Shown: positions 47,210 to 58,141 of the stretch, in pieces
Numbering within the stretch: the stretch's first letter is position 1
Layout: every line of letters begins with the position of its first letter
NCBI RefSeq assembly: GCF_050948175.1
Contig: NC_135207.1
Location: 1,364,001-1,428,000, forward strand
Direction of reading: 5' to 3'
DNA: 64,000 bases
DNA from: Xylocopa sonorina
Taxonomy: Eukaryota > Arthropoda > Insecta > Hymenoptera > Apidae
Notes under the pieces: generated by a model
The model's input: only the letters and a program-made list of their open reading frames with translations
Database searches by the model: none
What the model was told of the DNA's origin: nothing
Translations under genes and position numbers: made by a program

Positions 47210-47960
47210 CGATGAAAGCAATATATGCTCTAGCCTGTTCGCTTGTTTTCCCGCGAATGTCTGGCAAAACGAGAAAGACAGCAGCCAGAATCGACGTGAA
47301 ACGGAAGAAAAGAGAAAACTGAAACTCATACGAAATGAACAATTGGATGATCCGAAACGGCCCTGTCGTATTACTGGCCCGTATCTAGGGAAAGTCACGC
47401 GTGCAAGCCCTGGCACACGCATCGCCGGAGCCGGATCGATATCGAACTTTCCGCAACGCGTCGGCAACGCGTAACGAGGCCCGACGTAACAGGACTACGA
47501 CGACCAACGAGGACGACGGGGCGACGACGAGCAAAGTGGATTGTCCGTGATTCATGCATTGATGATTGGCGCAATTGTCATGTCAACGAGCAGAGCCCAC
47601 GGCCGCTTTGATTCACTCGTCGCGATCGTTCCACGTGGAAACTACGGAATTCCATTAACGGCCCCAGCTTGTCATCCTTTCGTCACGGTCAGCCCGCTCC
47701 ACTCGAGGCGGGCCCCCCTCTCCGACCACTTGTTTCACGGCACTGCCCCCGGCAACTATCTCATACCGATCTGTGCATTCTATTATTCCTCGAGCGAATG
47801 TTTAACGCCGTTCAGTTTCTGTTTCAAATCACCGGGCATTTTTGCCGACCGATGGGAAGTGGTTTTCGATGTTATTCCCGGTTGAATCGATGAAGCAGGC
47901 GTCAGTGCTTTGGAACACGAATCGATTATGTAAAAAAGGGATTATCCGATGCGAGGAGTA
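47210..47960. promoter_or_regulatory. CpG-rich island 16
   Basis: A CpG-dense block with frames of 96 codons (minus) and 114 and 74 codons (plus). No domain is recognised. Confidence 0.3.
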
Positions 47961-48059
47961 TTTTTCGACTCGATTCTCTCGATAATAAAATAGTCGTTTT
48001 GTTCTTTTGTGTTATCTTCTAATGTGCATCTGCTCTTTTTTGGAATTGAAATGTATATG

Positions 48060-48215
48060 TTGTTTCGAAAGTGTAAGAAATATTGAGTTGCACGAATGGG
48101 CCATGACGTTGAGGGTGTCCTCGAAGCTAGTACGAATGGCCTAAGAAGGTATTCCTGTACGAACCTTCGGGTGAGAGACTAAGAAATACGCCCAGTAAAC
48201 GTTGAGCCATCGAGT
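48060..48215 (-). repeat. Dispersed repeat family Y, copy 3
   Basis: The minus strand matches 32430-32640 nearly base for base over GTCATGGCCCATT..GAGGACACCCTCAACG-type blocks, and less closely 30555-30790. No ends with a target duplication were found. Confidence 0.65.
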
Positions 48216-48531
48216 CATTACTCCATTTTTCTCAACTTCTTACAAAAGTTTTGTATGAAGAATTGACTGTTGAAAAGAAAGATGTATAGATAAATTAATT
48301 AATTTCAATTTTTAGGTTCGATAGAGTGAATTTATTCAGCTATCGAGCTAAATTAAATGGAATCCCGACAACACAATTTTGTCACAGTAAGAGCACTGTG
48401 ATGTTATTTGCGACGTGTGACATCACTTCCATAGCCATCTATGTTCGTGCTCGTCGATGGTTGCGGGGTACACGTTCTGGGATACCAGCATATCATGCGT
48501 GTTATATGTTCATCCATGAATTTTTTTAACT

Positions 48532-48994
48532 AGTGGCGTAGAATGACATTTGTTAACGGGGAAACTGTGTTTTCGTACAATTAAGACCGTCAAATCTCAG
48601 CAAATGTTTAACATATTGAGTATTGACAGACATTTTGGTTTTTGTCAGCCAACAATTATAGTTACTGAAAGCCATATATATATTTTTTTCTTAATCATAA
48701 AAATAATATATAATATGATGATATACGTTAGAGGGTTAAATGCTCTTTTCCTATTAAAATTGCACAATATGTAGTATTTATTATATATATTTATATATAC
48801 ATTACTTTACATTCTTACTTGGAACCAATAATCGCTGGATTGAATTAAATTATAAAAAATAATAAAAACAAATATAATCTTATATCTTTGAGTCATGTTA
48901 ATTTATTCTAGAAACGAAATGAATCAACTGTTTAGTTTTGTCATTTTTAATATCCGTTTATAATGTGGATTGTAAAATGTCAACCTACGCCACT
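48532..48994. mobile_element. 463-bp MITE with 20-bp inverted repeats
   Basis: AGTGGCGTAGAATGACATTT at 48532-48551 is the inverse of AAATGTCAACCTACGCCACT at 48975-48994, with two mismatches. The interior is AT-rich and non-coding. The target duplication is not clear, so the superfamily is open. The right end and the DNA beyond it are duplicated at 49770-50070. Confidence 0.8.
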
Positions 48995-49195
48995 TCTGTC
49001 AAAATACATGAATGAACGGCATTGGCTGGAATCAGCACTAGAACAGCACCGCGTGCTGTTCTGGTGCATTTCAATACGTGTAATCCTGATGATATCCCTG
49101 TGGCTTTACGAAACCTAGGGTCGTGATAGGCCGTGATACGCTGGTACCTTTTGAAGTGTCATGTGACTTGCTGTGTTGTCAGGGTTCGGTTTGGT
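48880..49195 (+). repeat. Segmental duplication unit 1 (~885-bp offset)
   Basis: The segment spans the right end of the MITE and its flank: TTTTTAATATCCGTTTATAA, GCACCGCGTGCTGTTCTGG, CAATACGTGTAATCCTGATG and TTTTGAAGTGTCATGTGA. The same blocks recur in order at 49770-50070. Confidence 0.85.
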
Positions 49196-49239
49196 TGTGC
49201 TAGAAATTGACCTAGCTTTACCCTGGCGAACGAAACCAA

Positions 49240-49612
49240 ATGAAATCGTACCTTACCGAACCGCTAGAAAAAAAGACAAGTTGCACGTAAAAGCGCATCT
49301 TTTGCCGCTGGAACTGCCTCAAAAGTGAACCATGAGTTTGGCCGAAAAGAATGTCAATACCGTCCTCCTCCCTTTGCATGTTTTCGCGACATAAAACCTC
49401 ATGAAATCGTACCTTCCCGAACCGCTAGAGAAAAAGGACCAGTTGTACGTTAAAGGGCAGTCTGACGCATCTTTTGCCACTGAAATTTCCTTGAAAGTGA
49501 ACCATGAATTTGGACGAAAAAAATGTAATTACCCTCCCCCCAAATTTGCATGTTTTGGTGACATAAAACCTAACGAACCTTTTCGAAGCGCTAGAGAAAA
49601 GAAACCAATAGC
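49240..49612 (+). repeat. Direct repeat, ~161-bp period, 2.3 units
   Basis: ATGAAATCGTACCTTMCCGA begins at 49240 and 49401, and a third, partial unit begins near 49571. Both full units contain AACCGCTAGAAAAAAAG-like sequence, GCATCTTTTGCC, AAAGTGAACCATGARTTTGG and TTTGCATGTTTT, then GACATAAAACCT. A 72-codon frame (49401-49619) crosses unit 2, while the matching frame of unit 1 is stopped by TAA, so coding is doubtful. It lies between the two units of the segmental duplication. Confidence 0.9.
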
Positions 49613-49649
49613 AGGTTAAACGTTAGGTTTTGTTTGTCAGATTAATCAA

Positions 49650-49663
49650 ACCTAACCTAACCT
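49650..49663 (-). repeat. Three-unit TTAGG-type telomere-like motif
   Basis: ACCTAACCTAACCT is 2.8 copies of the insect telomere unit TTAGG read on the minus strand. It is too short to be more than an interstitial motif or chance. Confidence 0.4.
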
Positions 49664-49769
49664 GGTCAATGTGCTGTCTGAGAGTAACCGGAATATAATG
49701 TTGAATTTCACTAAGATTTTATATATCATTTTAATCAAAAGAAAAATATTACAAAGGTATATCATATAT

Positions 49770-50070
49770 CACTTGTTTCATGTTAATCTATTTTACAATG
49801 AAAATAAATAAACTGTTTTGTTTAGTTATTTTTAATATTCGTTTATAATTTGGATGGAAAAATGCCAGCCTACGCGATTGCTGACAAAATTATTGAATGA
49901 ACGCCATAGGCACAGGGTATCAACATTGGAATAACACCGCGTACTATTCTGATGCATTACAATACGTGTAATCCTGATGATACCCTTGTGGCGTTATGGG
50001 GGTGCCACCGTGATACGCTAGTGGTTTTTGAAGTGTTATGTAATTTCTTGTATTGTTTGGGAAGTTAAAG
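49770..50070 (+). repeat. Segmental duplication unit 2
   Basis: It matches 48880-49195, including a degraded MITE right end (AAATGCCAGCCTACGCGATT). The left part of the MITE is absent, so the duplication copied only its end and flank, or the rest was deleted. Confidence 0.85.
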
Positions 50071-50226
50071 AAAAAAATGGTAGATCGAATTAGTTTTGTT
50101 TTATTCTTATTTTTTTAGATCATAGTAAATACATTAGAAATGTTTGTAGAAATTAAAGTAATGTAGGTTTGAAATATGATGGTGATGTATTCTTAGTTTC
50201 TTCTGACAAGGTATGAAAATCCATTA

Positions 50227-50496
50227 ATGGAAACGTGCCAGAAAAATGATTATGACGTGAAGCCAGCTTCCGCTGGAACGCTGTTGAAAGTTCGGAATTT
50301 CAGAAAGTGTTCGATGTTTGTAGATAACGAGTTAAAAGCAAGCAAATTTACGTGTAGAACGTGGAGAAAATGTAGAAATGGCCGATCTTGTTGTGCCGTG
50401 AAGACTGTCCAAACTTTTCGGAAAATTTGTTTTATTCCCGATGAAATTCTCATCAGACGCAAATCTTTAAAGTGTATAAAACACAATTTTATATAA
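50227..50496 (+). other. Uncharacterised 89-codon cysteine-containing open frame
   Basis: The predicted product is basic (many K/R) with eight cysteines spread along its length, no signal peptide and no recognised fold. A 78-codon frame lies on the opposite strand over the same DNA. The region is less AT-rich than its flanks. There is no splice or promoter evidence; chance is likely. Confidence 0.15.
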
Positions 50497-50744
50497 AAAT
50501 TCTACAATTTCTAAATTCTATATAAAAACATTTTTAACTCAAAATTAATTTTTATTTATTTTCTTATTAAAATATCCCTTTCCTTATATATTAGTGACAA
50601 ACATTAGTAGAAAAATTTTGAATGATTATTAATCATGATTAAAAAATCCCAACGTTACAATTTCTAATTATGATATTTGCAATTTTTTTCCAAAACATGC
50701 ACGTACACACATAGTAATCCATTTGGTACAATTTTCGTAGCTTT

Positions 50745-51575
50745 CTACCTGCTCCAATCACTATTTCCTGATAGAAATCAATCTTGATCTCCCAATTTCG
50801 AGTACTCCAATTAGCCCCGCCACATTTCTACACGGTAACCAATATCGATTCGCAACAATAAGTCTAAAAGCCTTCACCTATCCTCGTTACGGTCGTACAT
50901 GGAAATCAGTGGCTGGAATCCTCCTCTTAAATTCTTTTAACGACTCCCACCAGATTTCGCACCGAGCTCGAACTTCATTCTCGAACTTACACTTTTCACG
51001 GCTTCACCGCGATTCCTTGGAACGGCAGCCAATATCGATTTCCGTGTCTAAAAGCCTTTATCTACCCCCGTCGCGTTTTCACGCGGTACTCAAGCTAGAT
51101 TCTCAAATTTGAAACCGTTCGCTCAACTGCATCATATTTTTTCATTGTAACCGATATCGATTCGTGTCTCTGAAAGCATTCGCGTGCTCTCGCCAATTTT
51201 ATGGTGGCAAAATCGACATCGATCCGCGAGCTTAACAGCTTCACCTGGTCCAATCGTATTTTCACATAGAAATCAATCTTAAATTTTAAATTCGAAGCTT
51301 TCCCTTCGCACGCGCCATATTCCCCCAAATCTAAAATTCTCGTTTCATCCGACAGACACGTACGCGTACACTATCACCGTCAAATTTTATACCTTCCATC
51401 CACTTTGATCATATTTTTACACGGAAATCAATTTCGATTCTGAAATTCGATTTTTTCCACCATATACTTATTTCTAAATGCAAACAAGTATCAATTTCAA
51501 ATCTTTCATAAAGATACATCAGCTCAACACCGACTGTCGCCATATTTTAACATACAAATCAAAATCTTTGCTTCT
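50745..51575 (+). repeat. Decayed minisatellite, ~60-bp period
   Basis: A motif of the form (C/T)AC(A/G)(C/G/T)GRAA(Y)CAATNTCGATTC recurs near 50775, 50837, 51025, 51148, 51209, 51268, 51425, 51480 and 51555. The spacings are near 60 bases or its multiples. TCTAAAAGCCTT occurs beside two of them. The units have diverged strongly, and the short frames here (67, 77 codons) are products of the repeat. Confidence 0.65.
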
Positions 51576-51584
51576 AAAAACACT

Positions 51585-52382
51585 AAACGCACCAAGCAGG
51601 GTCAAATGACCCCTTTTGAAAATTTACTTTAAATTCATACATTTATTGTTATTTCTGTCGGTCAGTTAACTTTCTGTAAATTCTTATATCATTCGATTAC
51701 ACAATTGCTCGCTTCCTGTTTTCCTCATAGCTTATTTTTTATCGACAAAAATTGTTTACCATATGGAGTTTAGTATTTTTCAGCAATTATCCAACTGGAA
51801 CCTTAGTTCTAAATTCAGATACGCTTCTCAAATGACTCTTTCATTTGTCGAAACTTGATATATGCGTTTGGTTATGGCGTAAGCACTTGGACGACCCAAA
51901 TGATCTAACGTAAACAGAACAGACTCTTTTCGGAGAATCACAAACAACGCTCCCTCCAATGAGTTTTCTCTAGCTGAACGAAACAGGAATGCAGTCGTAT
52001 ATTGAGATTCGAGGAGCAAAGATCAGTTTTAGTCACATTCTGACAATTTCTGTTACATTCAATTGGACTTACGTTTCACTGCAAATCTGCAACATGTTCG
52101 CACGGTCAAGGAGAGAGTTGGAAAGAATTCGACAAATAAATGAAGCGAATTCAGGTGAAGAAGATTCAATACCAGAAGATGAAAGTGAGAGTCAAAGTGA
52201 TTTTCCAGACAATGAGGAACACAGGATGATAATGTGGTTGTATGAAACTGGGTATTTTTTGAATCTTCGTAGACGACAGAGGCGCCAAAGATTTTTGTCG
52301 AATTAAGAAAAATCAAAGTTTATTTCGTAAGTGGTCAAATGATTCCCTATGGTAAGATTAGGTATAAAAAAATGCACCTTTG
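51585..52382 (+). mobile_element. piggyBac-like element, left end to first right-end copy
   Basis: The left end CACTAAACGCACCAAGCAGG is followed by GGTCAAATGACCCC. The right subterminal block GGTCAAATGATTCCCTATGG and ATTAGGTATAAAAAAATGC ends this part. A better right end, with TTTTAGTGTTAA, is found at 53143-53325. Inverted CACTAAA ends, GGTCAAATGACC subterminal blocks and a terminal TTAA fit piggyBac-superfamily elements. It contains the truncated transposase frame at 52094. Confidence 0.7.
52094..52306 (+). pseudogene. Truncated piggyBac-like transposase, N-terminal part
   Basis: From the internal ATG at 52094 the 70-residue product begins MFARSRRELERIRQI and continues with a strongly acidic serine-rich stretch (residues 21-43, E/D/S), the usual look of a piggyBac transposase N-terminus. 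It then changes to a basic RRRQRRQR end and a stop. The RNase-H-like catalytic core with its aspartates is missing, so the element has lost most of its gene by internal deletion. The open frame extends upstream to 51989, but that part does not look coding. Confidence 0.5.
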
Positions 52383-53142
52383 ACGTGTGTACATCCATTC
52401 TCATTTTTTTTATTCCTACGTGTTTCATCGTCAAATGTTGTATATAGATCGACGAATTTTTCTACGATATCTTATTTTCAATGATACAATTTTTCTCGCG
52501 GGAAAAACGGACCAAAGACGCGGTGGCTACTCCCTGCCTAGGTATTTGTAATAGTAAACTTTCTTACAAACGTAGAAACAGTGCGCGAAGAGAATCTGTA
52601 AAAACTAATTTAAATAATCTATCATTGCCGCCAAATAAGTTTAGTTAAGTCGAAGCATAAATAATTGACGGTCTGATTGACAGTTATTTTTAAATTTAAA
52701 CATTTGTAGAGTGTGAACGATTCTGAGTGTGTGCGAATGGATATGCGTGGACGACAGTGTTTAGAAGGCAATAAATAAAGTGACTGCGTGTAATTGGTTT
52801 CGAGAGAATGATAAGGGTGGCGTGTATGTGACTCGAGCGTCTGAGGAATGGGTACATGAGGAATCCATGGCGAACAGGGTGAATTTAAGGAGCAAAAATA
52901 GTATTAGGGAGCAGCAATAGGATAAAAATCGAAGTTTTGAGCGAGCAGCGATAGCGTAAAGATCGAAGAATATTTCACGAACTGCGAGAGAGTTAGTGTT
53001 AGAAAGTGCAAGGCGTTTAATAACTAAGACTGTACTTAATAAAGTACACACTTGTTTATTAACGACAGCGAAGGTTTCGTTCTCGTTCTAACCAGAGATT
53101 TGGAGATGAGAGATTTTCCTACAAATTTTGAGAGCTCGTCCG
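52383..53142 (+). mobile_element. LTR-like sequence inside the piggyBac-like element, with PBS-like junction
   Basis: The right part has AATAAA (at about 53038) and an end CCTACA at about 53125 followed by AATTTTGAGAGCTCGTCCGG. The CTCGTCCGG is complementary to the tRNA-Pro 3' end, as in LTR primer-binding sites. This gives a U3-R-U5 then PBS order. The left boundary is near 52383-52392, where the piggyBac sequence breaks off; TGTGTACA is a possible start. No downstream coding region follows; piggyBac sequence resumes after the PBS. Confidence 0.45.
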
Positions 53143-53325
53143 GAGGAAACACAGGATGACAATGTGGTTGCCGATGGAACTGGGTATTTTTTGAATCTCC
53201 GTAGACGACAGAGGCGCCAAAGATTTTTGTGGGATTATTGAAAAATCAAAGTTTATTTCATAAGGGGTCAAATGACCCTCTATGGTAAGATTAGGTATAA
53301 AAAAATGCCGGAACTTTTAGTGTTA
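53143..53325 (+). mobile_element. Second piggyBac-like right end
   Basis: GAGGAAACACAGGATGACAA to ATTAGGTATAAAAAAATGCC repeats 52214-52376 and continues to CGGAACTTTTAGTGTTAA, the expected terminal repeat and TTAA. About 150 bases of the element are thus present twice, on either side of the LTR-like sequence. Confidence 0.7.
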
Positions 53326-53399
53326 AATGTTACGAGCAGAATACAAAAGCCAGCTTTAACACTCCAATGAAAAAAATTAAAAAATACGCGCATTTCAGC

Positions 53400-54020
53400 A
53401 TGAAAGTCGGATTCGCGTTTCTAGAGCGTCTCATCGCTCTAAACGGTCATCGCGCTCCATCATCGCACACTCGCGACGTCGACGAAGATTGCCTTCGAGT
53501 GGTCTCGTGATCGTCTCCGGAGGTTTGAACGGCTTCCCCAATTCCCCGGCTCGTTCGCCGGATTACTCGAATCGACTCGTCCGCGCCGGAAGATCCGACG
53601 ATCTCCTCGGTCGGTGTACTCCTTCGATCGACGAGCGCAATCGGTGTGAAAATGGCGCGCGAGCCGCTCGCGTTAGCAAATGGACCACGTCCGCCCGTTC
53701 TTGTCCTCCTCGTTATCCTATTGCCTGGATTATATTGTTTTACGCGAGACCGCAGCCCCCCACCGCTCGTCCACCGCGCTCGCTTCCGGTTGGATCGTAT
53801 CGCGTCACGTTGATCGATAGCGCCTTTGGCTGGCGCGGACTTCCGCCTGGGGAATACAGTGGGTATTACCTCGTGGACGTTCCCGTGGGTCGCAACTGGG
53901 TTTTGCGATGGTTAATTTATGAGAGACAAATGATAAGAGGATGGTCGAGTTTTTGTAATCAGAACGCAGAGTTGCAGGATAGAGCGTCGCGGTGACGAAT
54001 GGGGGTGTTCAAATTGTTTT
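53400..54020. promoter_or_regulatory. CpG-rich island 17
   Basis: A dense CpG block with a 168-codon plus-strand frame at 53489-53995. The product is rich in R, P and S, with no recognisable domain, signal or repeat. It may be a regulatory islet; coding is not supported. Confidence 0.3.
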
Positions 54021-54045
54021 CTATTTCGATCTCGTTTTATCGAAA

Positions 54046-54572
54046 GGACCAGGTATTCAAAAACCATGTGTTGCTCGAGTTTGGTGACCACAGCTTGCGC
54101 ACCTGCACGAATATTATGTTATAACTTTTAAACAAGAAGTTTCCTCAAGGTAAGATTTATACCATTTAAAGAGCATAAGATGAGCTTCCTATACTGAGTA
54201 TTTTATTAAAATCTGGGGATACTTTTTTTGGGTATAGCAATTTTTCCCCATTTTTCACTAATCCCGAAACTAGAAATATGCATAAAAAATGACTTACAAA
54301 TTCCGAAAAAAGAAAAATGGTATAGCATTCGAAAGCTTAATTTTTTTGTGATTTTTTGACGCAAAATTCAAGGCGATATCTTTTTTCAGTCAAAAGTTAT
54401 AGCCTTCGAAAGATTTCGCTAAGTGCGTACTTTGACCCCCTCCTCCTCCCTTATTAAAAGGTCCAACAGCTAGAGACGCTGGCAATTGATGACACACATA
54501 TGGATCTACAAATATGCAAAGTTTAAATAAAATCGGTTGAGGGCGAAAACATATGGTTTTTGAATAGGGTCC
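54046..54572. mobile_element. 527-bp MITE with TATTCAAAAACCAT ends
   Basis: GGACCAGGTATTCAAAAACC at the left and the inverse of GGTTTTTGAATAGGGTCC at the right form inverted repeats with a 2-base length difference. They continue into RTG. AAA before and TTT after extend the dyad rather than forming a target duplication. A subterminal inverted pair, GTTATAACTTTT and AAAAGTTATAG, lies inside. It is non-coding. The GGACC start is shared with the 25599 and 54899 elements, which may be a superfamily feature or chance. Confidence 0.75.
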
Positions 54573-54894
54573 TTTGGTGCTTTTTCGGTGGAAGGCTGAC
54601 GGATTTTGAGTAAATGACTTTTCGATAAATTAACGATTGATGGCGTGGAGCAATGGTGTGAGATTGGTAATTATCTGAAGCATTGTTGTGCATTGTTGCA
54701 TTTCGAGATTGTGATGTGTTATTACTATTTGAATGCAAATATCTTCTGTTACGGTTCTAATTAATTTTGTACAACCGCGATAAGAATGCGTTGTTAACTA
54801 GAAATAAAATATAACGAATTGTCTGAAGTTGGAATGTGCAAAGCACTGACTTTCTAAATGCTTTACTCAACCACTGTAACGGTTTTCAAGTAAT
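54573..54894. other. Short unique AT-rich spacer
   Basis: Nothing recognised between two MITEs. Confidence 0.4.
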
Positions 54895-54898
54895 AATT

Positions 54899-55498
54899 GG
54901 ATCGTTTATTTTGAAAGTGGTGTAAGTCCTTTTTGAGAAAAACGAGATATGACGTAGTTTATGCTTAATTTAGTATAAACTTTTTGTTTATAATTAGTTA
55001 GTATTTAATATCTTAGAAAATGCCAATGCTTCGTTTAATTTAAATGTTGCATCACGATGCCAAGCCTATTAGATTTGAAAAATAAGGATATGCAGCAGCT
55101 ATTACCTTATATACCTCCTGTGCATCATGAACATTTCAAAACACTGCCACATGAACAGCATAAATAATTAATAATACTAATATTAATCCTAATATTTTAG
55201 TTCTTGTTATTATTTATAAACAAAATTAGATTAATATGAGATATATTTTAAGCAATATTTACAATTGACTAATCATGAAAATGGTGTAAGTCCATTTGCA
55301 GCCTGGAAATTGTCAATTATTTTAGTTAAATTCGCCTAAAAGAAATTTATATAATCAAATTAAATATTGATAAATTAGTACAAACATTCCCAGACTACAC
55401 ATAATTAGCCTGTATTTTTGAATTATCAAGTCTGCTAACATTCAATTTTCTCGAGACGAAAGGAAATGAACTTGCACCACTTTCAAAATAAACGGTCC
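54899..55498. mobile_element. Complete 600-bp MITE, GGACC family copy 2
   Basis: GGATCGTTTATTTTGAAAGT at the left and the inverse of ACTTTCAAAATAAACGGTCC at the right form inverted repeats that extend to GGTGTAAG/CTTGCACC. AATT flanks both sides (54895-54898 and 55499-55502). It shares with 25599-26263 the AAACGAGATATGA block, GGTGTAAGTCCATTTGCAGC and TAAATTAGTACAAACATTC. The two copies have different interior deletions. Confidence 0.9.
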
Positions 55499-55502
55499 AA
55501 TT

Positions 55503-57199
55503 TCTAATTGATGGGAACACGCAATTAACGCGATTTTCTTTTAACATCGAAATATTAATATTTTCATCTCACTGTAATATTATGTAGGTTAATTTTCCAT
55601 TTGATACAAAATTACGGGCTATTGGTTAGAAACGAAGGACCATGAGCAATTGCGGGCGATCGTTTGGGATTCTATTGTCAACATGATTTCACAGCGACAG
55701 TTTGCAGTAAACAGACGATAAAGAAATTCCGTAATTGTTCTCGAACACCAAAATGGCCCGTCCTGATATCCCATTTGTCGCGATATTATAGCATTGTAGT
55801 GTCGCGCCATTAGAGCGTTGTAACAGTATTGTAGTATTATAGCATTATGGTGCTGCACCATTGTAGCATTATTGTCAATAGACTGTTCTCAGTAATCCTT
55901 GGGCTACCGCGGTTTAATCATCGTATCGAAGTCTTTGTACATATGCAGTATTATATCCACTTATGATGTTATATGTATATTTTATGAACTTAAAAAGGTA
56001 ACATGCTCGCGGATGCTGTAAAAGTGCATATTCCTGAAGTTATTGGAAAACAAACTGTAAACTACAATAAAATGTTTAAACGATCATTTTGGCCACGGTG
56101 ATAATTAATAAAACTGAGCTTAATCTACGCGATCTAAATATTTTATTTTCAGATTTGTTTTATGTGCATTCTATTTAAAAATATAAAAATTATGGGTTAA
56201 AATGGGGTACCAAGATTTTACCAAGGTAAAATAGAGTCAGCTTAATAATAATGGTTAAAATATTATTCTTTTATTGAAATATAACTGATTTTTTAATACT
56301 CCTAGAATTATATGACGCATATTGACTCAAAATATCTAGTTTAGAACGAAAATTATTTTTCTGGTGTGTTGGTATAAACTTCATACACAATCAGAGTTGT
56401 TCTAATGCTAAAGATGAAGTGATCTCGAGAGTAAAACGGATAATACACTCTTTATGGTAGATTTTCTTCGTTTGCGTTTGAGCTGATTTTCACAGGTATT
56501 TAAGTTTGGTCTGTTACCACAAACCTTGATACTACTTTTCAATTAACAAGAGTATCTGTACTTTATATACTTATTCATATTATTATTTACATATTATTTT
56601 ATGATTACCACGAATCGAAAAGAATTTGGTTTGTAATTCGACTACTTTTAGATCACGTTTTGCACGATTAAAATAAAATCAAGATAAAAAAAAATTAAAA
56701 TGCTAGTCAAATTAAAAAAGACACTTTTTATTTAATAATTTTCAGCATTTTTTTAAGCAAAATCGTGGATAATTATAATTTAATTATAAATTCATGAATT
56801 CATTCTAATGGAAATCATTTATTATATTAATTTATTTATCTATTTTATTATATTAATTTATTTATTTTTATCTATTGGAAGGGTGGACTCTTGAACTGTG
56901 CCACCTTTTATTCGTCAATCATTCGTTGTATCAAAAAATTGCTCAAGCTAGATAGAAGAAGATACTAAATAATAGATATTACGTAATAAAAGATTATCAA
57001 AACACTAATTGTTACATCATAAATCGACCAAACATTTGTTTTAAACACTTTTTATATAGCACATTGTTTACCAATTGAAGTTAAGTCTCACAGCCAAATT
57101 TCTCAACCTGTATAACATCTGTATCTGCATAATACGATTGAATGAAGTTATCGGTCATATATAATATCGTATAATAGTATCGTGGGAATAAATAAGACG
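55503..57199. other. AT-rich sequence with minor repeats
   Basis: ATTATAGCATTGTAGTGTCG-like units recur at 55780-55870. A two-unit AT-rich repeat (TTATTATATTAATTTATTTA) lies at about 56819-56875. No gene was recognised. Confidence 0.45.
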
Positions 57200-57803
57200 G
57201 TATATACCAGATAGACATCGTTATTTCTGCGCACTGCAAGACGGCCGTGCATATCCCATTTGTCTTGGTGCACGTGAGTTACCTACAGGCCCCCGCTCTA
57301 TATCGAATGCATTGTTTATGCCAGAATCGATCGCCTAAATTTCCCTCGAAATGCTTCGCTAAAAGATGCAGAATCCCGTTTACATTCAAGGAGGCTTTAA
57401 TAGCGTTTCATTTATTCATACCTTCCCCTTGTAAAATACCAAATTCCCGATATAGATCGCATTCTAAACTCGTCAATACGATTTCATGAACGTCACGGTT
57501 CCTATCTCAATGTACATTTTTAATGGCTCGTTTTTAAGAACGTTGCTAGCGTTACGATTTTGAATGAAATAGAACAGATGAGAGGATCGAGACATAGCAG
57601 AGGTGGTGGGGATTTAATAGCCTGTAATTGCTGTTAATTACTCTTATCGAATTAGCGGAACAATTTATAGTAGTCTTAGCTTAATCCTTGTGTCCTGACG
57701 GATAACCTCATATCTATTGCTGCGCTAAGGTATCGGGAAAATCGGAATTATTTTGTGATTTGTGCCCTGCAACATTGTGCTATTGGTTGTTTATTGTTGT
57801 TGG
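57200..57803. other. Unique sequence, nothing recognised
   Basis: An 80-codon frame at 57247-57489 has no recognisable feature. The DNA is slightly less AT-rich than its flanks. Confidence 0.4.
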
Positions 57804-58141
57804 ATTAAAATGGTCGATGTGCGGTGGCTAATTTAGTTCTATCTAACAGTTTGACGAATTTATTTATTAAACTGGATGCAGACAAATTTGTTTAAATCTA
57901 GTTACACCTTTCTTGTACAGTAATAACTAGTTAATAATAATAAATATACTTCTCTTTTTCAATAAAAGTAAAATTAAAATGGCCAAGAGCGATGACTAAT
58001 TTAGTTCTATTTAGCAGTTTGACGAATTTATTTATTAAACTGGATGCAGACAAATTTGTTTAATTCTAGTTATATTTTTCTTATACTGTAATAACTATTC
58101 AATAATAATAAACATACTTCACCGTTTCAATAAAAGTAAAA
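57804..58141 (+). repeat. Direct tandem duplication, 169-bp period
   Basis: ATTAAAATGG begins at 57804 and 57973, and both units continue with CTAATTTAGTTCTAT, CAGTTTGACGAATTTATTTA, TTAAACTGGATGCAGACAAA and TTTCAATAAAAGTAAAA. Divergence is low, so it is fairly recent. Confidence 0.92.

Noticed and set aside
49650..49663. Interstitial telomere repeat
   Set aside because: Fewer than three TTAGG units is within chance expectation and is kept only as a minor motif.
51989..52093. Upstream extension of the transposase frame
   Set aside because: The 35 codons before the ATG at 52094 do not resemble the acidic N-terminus of piggyBac transposases and are probably untranslated leader read by chance.
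53489..53995. 168-codon plus-strand open frame
   Set aside because: No recognisable domain and an R/P/S-biased composition expected from CpG-rich DNA.
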